A DNA stretch of 5,263 nt from CAZFCK01 sp964517355 (GTDB taxonomy: Bacteria; Desulfobacterota; Desulfovibrionia; Desulfovibrionales; Desulfovibrionaceae), in NCBI GenBank assembly GCA_964517355.1, contig CAZFCK010000288.1, forward strand, positions 1 through 5,263. Reading direction: 5' to 3'. Positions within the stretch are counted from its first letter, which is position 1. Each line of letters begins with the position of its first letter. Below, in pieces: positions 1 to 5,263 of this stretch. Both the position numbers and the translations under genes were made by a program. A model generated the notes under the pieces. The model was given only the letters and a program-made list of their open reading frames with translations. It ran no database searches and was not told the DNA's origin.

Positions 1-16
1 TCCAGGGAAATGCATA

Positions 17-51
17 AGAGCATCTAGCGCTTTTCAAGCGTGAGATGCTCT
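17..51 (-). terminator. Long hairpin, candidate transcription terminator
   Basis: This is a near-perfect inverted repeat. The arms 17-32 and 36-51 pair over 9 bp, then a 2x2 internal mismatch, then 5 bp, around a 3-base loop. Read on the minus strand, the stem is followed by TATGCATTT, a poor U-tract, so this is at best a weak intrinsic terminator for the kinase operon. It lies about 243 bases past the stop codon. On the + strand no T-run follows. It could instead be a dispersed palindromic repeat. Confidence 0.35.
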
Positions 52-87
52 AGTGAAGCTCGCTCCCTTCGAGCCAGACAGAAATGT

Positions 88-102
88 GCGGCCTGAAGCC
101 GC
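88..102. repeat. Small GC-rich hairpin in the downstream region
   Basis: GCGGC at 88-92 and GCCGC at 98-102 form a perfect 5-bp stem with a 5-base loop. On the minus strand it is followed by ACATTTCT, too weak a T-tract for a confident terminator. It is one of several short inverted repeats in this stretch, and function is unknown. Confidence 0.3.
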
Positions 103-196
103 TCATGGAGAGCTGAAAAGTAGTTGGGAAATGGATGTTGTATGCGTTCATGGTAGTTTCACTGCTAGCGCATTTTCGCCTTTGGAAAAGGCACAC

Positions 197-224
197 CCCT
201 GAAACGATGCTTATTGTCTCAGGG
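197..224 (-). repeat. Short inverted repeat downstream of the large kinase
   Basis: Arms 197-205 and 216-224 pair at 8 of 9 positions (CCCTGAAAC against GTCTCAGGG) around a 10-base loop. No T-run follows on the minus strand, so it is not a typical intrinsic terminator. It lies about 70 bases after the kinase stop and could be a 3' mRNA structure that stabilises the transcript end. Function is unknown. Confidence 0.4.
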
Positions 225-294
225 AAATGCGGGCTAATCGTATAGAATTTGTAGTCATAGTATGCATTTTGTTCTTCGCTGGCAGCGGCATGAA

Positions 295-3200
295 TCATTC
301 ACAATTCTGCATATTGGCGAATGATCCCAAAATCGTTTCAAGCTGCTCCACATCGACTGGTTTTGCGACGTAGCCATCCATACCCACTGACAGGAATTTC
401 TCCTTGTCACCACCCATGGCATAGGCTGTAATGGCAATGATTGGGATGTTTTTGTTGTGCTCACCAGAAGCACCGGCGCGAATGGCTTTCGTTGCTTCCA
501 CGCCGTCCATGACCGGCATCTGAATGTCCATCAGGACCACGTCGAAACTCCCATCCTTCAATTGCGATATTGCCTCCTGCCCATTCTCGACTGCCTTGAC
601 AGTATGCCCATGCTTTTCCAGTAACTTAGTTGTCGCGAGGCGGTTCACATCTTCATCTTCAGCCAGAAGGACTTTGAGGGGGTTGCTCTTGCCTGGGGCA
701 GGAGAGGTGGAGGTAAGCTCCTGCATATTCACAGGTTCATCCACGCTGAAGGTTATGCTGAAATTAACAATTGTGCCCTTGCCCGGCTTGCTTTCCATGG
801 AAATGCTTCCACCCATGAGTTCAACGAGCCTCTTGCAGATGGAGAGACCAAGCCCTGCGCCTTGATAGTCACGACGATATCCCGTGCTCACCTGGGAGAA
901 GGGTTGAAACAGCTGCGTAACTTTATCGCCTGGTATACCGATGCCGGTGTCGGTCACGCTGAATAGTACACGCGCCTGATTTTGATCTGACGAATCCAGG
1001 TGATACGCTTCGACAGAGATGCGTCCTTCCTTGGTGAACTTGAAAGCGTTCCCGATGATATTTGTCAAAACCTGCTGCAGGCGTGCAGCGTCTCCATTGA
1101 GGCTACGAGGAATTAATGGGTCAATATAACAGCTTAACTCGACATTGGACCGATGTACAGTCGGCTTGAACAGTTCACACGTCTGGTCAATTACTTCAGC
1201 GAGATCAAGCGGCGTGGATTGGACACTAAGACGATTCGCTTCTACTCTGGACAAATCAAGAATATCGGAGAGAAGGCGTGTCAAACGCTTTGAAGATTGA
1301 ATCGCAGCCAGAATGTACTCCTTCTGCTCTTCATTTAGACTTGTCGTCTGCAACAGTTGAAGCATTCCGAGAACACCGTTCATTGGCGTCCGAATCTCAT
1401 GGCTCATGTTGGCGAGGAATTCGGATTTTGCGCGGTTGGCGGCTTCGGCCTGTTCCTTTGCTTTGAGCAAAACACGCTCATATTCTTTAATCTCCGTCAC
1501 ATCTGCAACCTGAGAAAGAATTGAGAGCACATTACCTTTTTCATCTCTAAGAGCGGAGTTGTACCATTGGCAATGAACTACTATATGATCTTTTCTGTAA
1601 TTTCTGTTCCTAACTGTATTGAACTCATCAGAGCCATCGAAGAACCTTGCGATCTGCTTGCCTGCAACATCTTGGTCATCAGGATGAATGAATTCAAAAT
1701 CAGACCAGTTTTTACCGATAACTTCCTCTGCTTTCCAACCAAAGATTCTCTCTGCACGCTTGGACCACATCTTAATGTGAGTTCCTTTTTCCCACTCTAT
1801 GACCGCAAGGGGAGAGTTTTCAACATGAAAAGATAGATGCTTAAGTGCCTTAAAAAGTTTCTGCTCAGTTGTTTTTACGGACTCAGATGCCATCTTTTCT
1901 TCAGTCAAATCTCTAATGACAGCTACAACGCTTTTATATTCCTTGTAGTCCCCTAGAGTGAAATATGAGGCTTCGAGATATTTTCTCCCGCTGTCCGGTG
2001 TATTAAATACTATACAAAAATAAACACTTTCTCCAGACAGAGCTCGATCCAATAGAGGACGAATAGTATCATAATTTGACTGAAGGATTTGTTGAGCATG
2101 CTTTCCAATGATATCCGTTCGTGATCTTCCTGACCATTTGCAATATGCCTTGTTTGCGCTTTTATAACAATGATCCTTCCCAATGTGCACCATCATGTCG
2201 CTGGTCGATTCAAAGGCCATCTCGTAGCGCTTTAAATTGTCTATCATATTCATTCTCTCAGTAATGTTGAGAGATAAAGAGAGAACACATTTCTCCGCAC
2301 CAAGTCCATAGGTGATAGGCGTGAGAGAATTTTGAAACCACATATCGCCTTTCGGCATAGATACCTTGACCTCTCGCGTCAGAGGCATGCCTTCTGTGAT
2401 AACGCTTTGATACTCAGATATCAGCTTGTCAGCCTGCTCAGCTGGAATAAAATCCCGTATGTTTTTTCCGATCAAGAGGTCCGGCGTACCTCCACCAGTC
2501 AGGTTTGACGCGGCCTTGGTGTTCGCGAAACGGAAGGTGCCCTCCGGATTGATGACAGAGATCGTCTCTTGAATTGATTCAACAACCTGTCGATAGCGAG
2601 CTTCACTTTCCCGTGTCGTCTCCTGGGCCTGTTTCAACTGGGTTATATCCTGAATGGTGCCCTTGAGGCGTACAAGCTTCCCCCTCGAATCCATTTCAGG
2701 AACTCCCCGGGCTTGGATATGGACAACATGCCCATCCGATTTGGTGCGAGAGAGATCCAGGGTATATGATTCTCCATGCTCAATGGCGTTCGTTACAGCT
2801 TCATGCAATCGTTCCGCGCTTTCAGGTTGGTACAGGGCTAATTGGCCTTCGTAGTTCGGGGGGGGGAGTTCAGGATCTAAATCAAGGATGCGATACATGT
2901 TCTCGGACCAGGTAACGACGTTCGTTTCCGGAACCCAGTCCCAGTCGCCTAGATCGCCAAGGACCTGTGCTTCATTAAGGCGGTCAACGGTTGTCTCAAG
3001 ATCATGTTGAGCCTTTTGTTGGTAAGTGATGTCACGACAGAAACAAAATAATTGCCCGCCTTCGGACTCAAAGTAACTTGCTGAAATTTCAACAGGAAAA
3101 ATGCTTCCATCCTTTCTTCGATGCCGAGCAACAAAAATCTCGTGCCCGTTGGCGATGATGCGTTCGATGCGTGCGGCAGTCTCTGCAGGGGGCTCGCCTT

Positions 3201-4062
3201 CATCCAGGTCGGGAATGCTCAGCCCGACAATCTCATGACGTTCGTAGCCGGTCATGGCGCAATAACTGTCGTTGACCTCGATAATGCGGCCTTTGTTGTC
3301 GAGAACCCAGAAGCCATCAACTGTTGTCTGCAAAATGGCGTTGCGGTATTCTTCGCTCGCAGAGAGTTCGCTTAGGGTTCTTGAAAGCTTCGCTGATGTA
3401 TACCCCGTCATGGAAACGTACTCCGCGAACATGGAGTAGAACTTCATGACAGTGTTCACCAGCTCTCGGCTCCAACGGGGGACTCGATCAAGGGCGTCCA
3501 GATATTGTGATTCGTCAAAGCCGTATTGCTTGGCTTGCTGACGGAACAACTCTCGATCCGGCTCCTCGTCTTCAAAGAAGAACTGCCCCAGGAATAGATT
3601 CCCGACGTGATTCCCCTCGACCACGATGGGAGTAGCAATGTCCCACATGTTGTTCTTGCACTTGTAAAATTTGAACTCGCCGGGCTCGACACCGCTTGAG
3701 AGGGAGCAATCACTTTCAAAACAATTCGCGTTGGTAGTTGGGTGGGCTCGATGGAACTTCGTGCAGATGTCCTGCCAGCCAGTGGCAACCAGCACCTTGC
3801 CTGAAATATCCAGGACAGCGACGCCAATGTTGGTCAACTTGAAAAATTCATCCATCATCGCCTGGATAGCTTGGGGGTCGATAATGGAAGCAAGATCGAT
3901 ATGGGGCTTTTCGCTGGAACCGTGTGAAGATGCCTGAATCTTGGAGGAGTCATGGGCGTGACGGATTTTCGCAAGTTCAGCTTCAAGTTCTTTGACGCGT
4001 TGATTCGCCTGCGCTAATTCATTGAGCAGTTCATTTTTTGATCTTTTATCGTTTTGGTTCAT
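295..4062 (-). CDS. PocR-PAS(x5) hybrid sensor histidine kinase with C-terminal receiver
   Basis: A 1255-residue cytoplasmic hybrid histidine kinase; no signal peptide or membrane segment is visible. Domains in order: a short N-terminal coiled coil (about 1-36); a PocR sensory domain (about 57-225) with cysteines 100, 114, 119 and 135; PAS1 (235-347), PAS2 (363-476, PAS_3-like with GDWDW), PAS3 (484-604), PAS4 (610-724) and PAS5 (735-860), most ending in a D-[IL]-T type motif; a helical linker; HisKA with phospho-acceptor His888 in SHEIRTPMNG; HATPase_c with N-box Asn1005, G1 box DTGIGIP from Asp1038 and G2 box GAGLG from Gly1068; and a receiver with acidic residues 1135-1138, phospho-acceptor Asp1179, Thr1212 and Lys1234. 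All catalytic residues are present. PocR is known as a predicted sensor of small hydrocarbon derivatives; the ligand here is unknown. There is no HPt or output domain, so phosphate presumably passes to a separate protein. ATG at 4062 is preferred over an in-frame TTG at 4107, which would add 15 residues and overlap the upstream gene. A C9 tract lies within PAS2, and PAS4-PAS5 is AT-rich. Confidence 0.95.
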   Translation of the reverse strand: MNQNDKRSKNELLNELAQANQRVKELEAELAKIRHAHDSSKIQASSHGSSEKPHIDLASIIDPQAIQAMMDEFFKLTNIGVAVLDISGKVLVATGWQDICTKFHRAHPTTNANCFESDCSLSSGVEPGEFKFYKCKNNMWDIATPIVVEGNHVGNLFLGQFFFEDEEPDRELFRQQAKQYGFDESQYLDALDRVPRWSRELVNTVMKFYSMFAEYVSMTGYTSAKLSRTLSELSASEEYRNAILQTTVDGFWVLDNKGRIIEVNDSYCAMTGYERHEIVGLSIPDLDEGEPPAETAARIERIIANGHEIFVARHRRKDGSIFPVEISASYFESEGGQLFCFCRDITYQQKAQHDLETTVDRLNEAQVLGDLGDWDWVPETNVVTWSENMYRILDLDPELPPPNYEGQLALYQPESAERLHEAVTNAIEHGESYTLDLSRTKSDGHVVHIQARGVPEMDSRGKLVRLKGTIQDITQLKQAQETTRESEARYRQVVESIQETISVINPEGTFRFANTKAASNLTGGGTPDLLIGKNIRDFIPAEQADKLISEYQSVITEGMPLTREVKVSMPKGDMWFQNSLTPITYGLGAEKCVLSLSLNITERMNMIDNLKRYEMAFESTSDMMVHIGKDHCYKSANKAYCKWSGRSRTDIIGKHAQQILQSNYDTIRPLLDRALSGESVYFCIVFNTPDSGRKYLEASYFTLGDYKEYKSVVAVIRDLTEEKMASESVKTTEQKLFKALKHLSFHVENSPLAVIEWEKGTHIKMWSKRAERIFGWKAEEVIGKNWSDFEFIHPDDQDVAGKQIARFFDGSDEFNTVRNRNYRKDHIVVHCQWYNSALRDEKGNVLSILSQVADVTEIKEYERVLLKAKEQAEAANRAKSEFLANMSHEIRTPMNGVLGMLQLLQTTSLNEEQKEYILAAIQSSKRLTRLLSDILDLSRVEANRLSVQSTPLDLAEVIDQTCELFKPTVHRSNVELSCYIDPLIPRSLNGDAARLQQVLTNIIGNAFKFTKEGRISVEAYHLDSSDQNQARVLFSVTDTGIGIPGDKVTQLFQPFSQVSTGYRRDYQGAGLGLSICKRLVELMGGSISMESKPGKGTIVNFSITFSVDEPVNMQELTSTSPAPGKSNPLKVLLAEDEDVNRLATTKLLEKHGHTVKAVENGQEAISQLKDGSFDVVLMDIQMPVMDGVEATKAIRAGASGEHNKNIPIIAITAYAMGGDKEKFLSVGMDGYVAKPVDVEQLETILGSFANMQNCE
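2858..2866 (-). repeat. C9 homopolymer tract inside the large kinase gene
   Basis: Nine consecutive C on the coding strand (G on the + strand) cover the end of Leu399 and most of codons Pro400-Pro402 in PAS2. Losing one C gives a TAG stop after about 407 residues, and gaining one gives a TGA stop after about 413, so either slip removes PAS3 to the receiver. Tracts of this kind are known slipped-strand sites in phase-variable genes. Whether this one varies is not shown by a single sequence. Confidence 0.9.
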
Positions 4063-4071
4063 CCCACCCCC
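4063..4071 (-). promoter_or_regulatory. Probable ribosome binding site for the large kinase
   Basis: On the coding strand a G-rich run reading GGGGGTGGG abuts the ATG at 4062. Its first seven bases fit the anti-Shine-Dalgarno sequence with one G-U wobble, but the spacing to ATG is only about 2 bases, which is shorter than usual. The rival start, TTG at 4107, has GGAGGG at 4123-4128, about 15 bases upstream, which is too far. The ATG is favoured because of the codon itself, because the protein then begins directly at a coiled coil, and because it avoids overlap. The evidence is suggestive, not decisive. Confidence 0.45.
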
Positions 4072-4094
4072 ATTCTCAAGAAGCTGAATACCGG

Positions 4095-5263
4095 TTACTT
4101 TTGGCAAATCATCTGAAGTAAACCCTCCAACTGGTCCAGATCGACAGGTTTGGCGATGTAGTCGTTCATGCCCGCAGCCAGGAATTTCTCCCTGTCGCCA
4201 CCCATGGCATAGGCTGTCATGGCGACGATAGGAATGCCTCGGTTCTGGAGACCTGCGTCTCCGCGTCTGATAGCCTTTGTGGCTTCCACGCCGTCCATTG
4301 TGGGCATCTGAACGTCCATTAGGATCAAATCAAAATCATCAGCCTTGAGCTGTGCTACCGCTTCCTGGCCGTCCCTGACGTCTTTGACGGTATGACCATG
4401 TTTTTTCAAAAGCTTGGTGGTTGCAATGCGGTTCACGTCTTCATCCTCTGCCAGTAGAATTCTTAAATGCATGCTATGGCTTGGAATAGAAGAAGAAACC
4501 TTTGGCCCTGGCATTGGCTCATCAACACTGAAGGTAACGCAGAAATGGACGGTTGTTCCTTCATCCAATTCACTTTCAATGGAAATACTTCCTCCCATGA
4601 GTTCAATCAGTTTCTTACAGATCGAAAGACCCAGCCCAGCTCCTTGATAATCTCGGCGGTAACCTGTGCTTACTTGGGTGAACGGTTGAAATAAAATCTT
4701 GATTTTATCATCGGGTATGCCAATTCCCGTATCGCTGATGCTGAAAAGGACTCGGAACATGTTTTTGGCAGATGTAGCTAGCGAATATGCTTCAACTGTG
4801 ATGCAACCCTGCTTGGTGAACTTGAAAGCGTTCCCGATTAAATTAGTCAGCACTTGTTGAAGGCGTGCGGCATCTCCTTTCAAACCATGAGGAATATTTG
4901 AGTCAACGTGGCAATGCAGTTCGACCTGGGCCTGTTGCGCCATCGGCTTGAATAACTCACACGTTTGGCTGACCACTTCTTTGAGATCAAGCGGTTGTGA
5001 TTGAATGGATAGGCGATTTGCTTCGACTCTGGACAAATCAAGAATGTCGGACAGAAGGCGTGTTAGCCTTTTAGATGACTGAATTGCTGTAGCGGTATAT
5101 TCTTTTTGCTCCTCGTTCTGGCTGGTCGTTTGCAACAGCTGGAGCATCCCGAGAACACCATTCATTGGCGTCCGAATTTCATGGCTCATGTTAGCCAGGA
5201 ATTCGGACTTGGCTTGGTTCGCAGCCTGTGCCTGCTCTTTTGCCTCCATTTGCGCTTTTTCAC
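4095..5263 (-). CDS. hybrid sensor histidine kinase, C-terminal part (5' end beyond window)
   Basis: This is the C-terminal part of a second hybrid histidine kinase. The frame stays open through the right edge (residues EKAQ precede the Met codon at 5249), so that Met is internal and the sensory N-terminus is outside the window. Counting from that Met, the visible part holds HisKA with phospho-acceptor His23 in SHEIRTPMNG (codon 5181-5183), HATPase_c with N-box Asn140, G1 box DTGIGIP from Asp173 and a GAGLG G2 box, then a receiver with the acidic LLAEDED motif, phospho-acceptor Asp312 (codon 4314-4316), Thr345 and Lys367. All are intact, so it should be an active kinase. It ends in TAA just after the receiver, with no HPt or output domain. 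It is closely similar to the C-terminal third of the downstream kinase: about 90% by eye around HisKA and roughly 70% overall. Spacing to the next gene's ATG is 32 bases, which suggests one operon. Its input domains cannot be known from this window; PocR/PAS is a guess from the paralogue. Confidence 0.93.
   Translation of the reverse strand, partial: EKAQMEAKEQAQAANQAKSEFLANMSHEIRTPMNGVLGMLQLLQTTSQNEEQKEYTATAIQSSKRLTRLLSDILDLSRVEANRLSIQSQPLDLKEVVSQTCELFKPMAQQAQVELHCHVDSNIPHGLKGDAARLQQVLTNLIGNAFKFTKQGCITVEAYSLATSAKNMFRVLFSISDTGIGIPDDKIKILFQPFTQVSTGYRRDYQGAGLGLSICKKLIELMGGSISIESELDEGTTVHFCVTFSVDEPMPGPKVSSSIPSHSMHLRILLAEDEDVNRIATTKLLKKHGHTVKDVRDGQEAVAQLKADDFDLILMDVQMPTMDGVEATKAIRRGDAGLQNRGIPIVAMTAYAMGGDREKFLAAGMNDYIAKPVDLDQLEGLLQMICQK

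Larger units (their letters stand above)
3..230. repeat. 11-base direct repeat pair (3-13 and 220-230)
   Basis: The string CAGGGAAATGC occurs at 3-13 and again, identically, at 220-230. An exact 11-base match within 300 bases is somewhat unlikely by chance but not conclusive. The copies bracket most of the non-coding stretch and its hairpins, so they might flank a small repeat unit or be two ends of repeated copies. Nothing else identifies an element. Confidence 0.3.
1..294. other. Region downstream of the kinase pair with no supported gene
   Basis: No protein or RNA gene is recognisable here. The only sizeable minus-strand frame (50-298, 82 codons) begins with an ATG overlapping the kinase stop as ATGA, but it has no clear ribosome binding site and no recognisable domain. 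The stretch holds inverted repeats at 17-51, 58-74, 88-102, 178-192 and 197-224, and a short direct repeat. It probably contains the 3' untranslated region and the end of the kinase transcript. Confidence 0.5.

Noticed and set aside
178..192. 6-bp hairpin GCCTTT/AAAGGC as a terminator
   Set aside because: The stem is short and neither strand has a T-tract following it.
524..865. + strand open frame of 113 codons
   Set aside because: It lies antisense to the receiver and HATPase coding sequence of the large kinase, and the paralogous position 4414-4647 has a similar antisense frame, as expected from a shared codon pattern. No domain is recognisable.
1567..1836. + strand open frame of 89 codons in the AT-rich block
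   Set aside because: It is antisense to PAS5, which reads through with recognisable motifs, and the antisense product has no recognisable features.
3456..3827. Minus-strand open frame of 123 codons
   Set aside because: It is in a different frame within the PocR-coding part of the large kinase, whose real frame has clear domain content.
295..4062. Heme or flavin binding in the PAS domains
   Set aside because: I see no CXXCH heme motif and no LOV-type cysteine motif (GXNCRFLQ), so a cofactor cannot be assigned from sequence.
4095..5249. Treating the Met codon at 5249 as the true start of the upstream kinase
   Set aside because: The frame remains open to the window edge with helix-forming residues EKAQ, and a HisKA protein starting just before its H-box would lack any sensor or dimerisation lead-in. 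The gene is simply cut by the window.
1..5263. CRISPR array, tRNA, rRNA or transposase
   Set aside because: There are no regularly spaced repeats, no recognisable RNA gene sequence and no transposase-like frame in the window.

Overview
The window is almost entirely minus-strand signal-transduction coding sequence. Two hybrid histidine kinase genes lie head to tail and are read from high to low coordinates. The first in transcription order (4095-5263) is cut by the right edge of the window, and only its HisKA, HATPase and receiver part is visible. The second (295-4062) is complete: a soluble 1255-residue protein with a PocR ligand-sensing domain, five PAS domains, HisKA, HATPase_c and a C-terminal receiver. 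About 32 bases separate them, so they are probably co-transcribed. Their promoter would lie beyond the right edge.

The two transmitter-receiver cassettes are clearly paralogous, nearly identical around the phospho-acceptor histidine and roughly 70% identical overall by eye, so the pair probably arose by tandem duplication. Both keep every catalytic residue I could check. Neither has a visible HPt or DNA-binding output domain. The usual hybrid-kinase scheme therefore applies: sensing by PocR/PAS, autophosphorylation on His, transfer to the receiver Asp, then relay to an HPt or response regulator encoded elsewhere.

The left 294 bases hold no gene I can support. They contain several short inverted repeats, including a strong 9+5 bp hairpin at 17-51 that could end the transcript, and an 11-base direct repeat about 217 bases apart.

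Organism: base composition is moderate, near 50% GC in most of the coding sequence. Cytoplasmic PocR/multi-PAS hybrid kinases with this style of H-box and receiver are common in anaerobic Desulfovibrio-like bacteria (Desulfobacterota). That assignment is an inference from protein style only; there is no marker gene here.

I see no clearly new biological system. The points most worth checking are a nine-base homopolymer inside the large kinase, where a one-base slip in either direction would truncate it before the catalytic domains; a distinctly AT-rich stretch covering PAS4 and PAS5; and the tandem near-duplicate transmitters, which could recombine.
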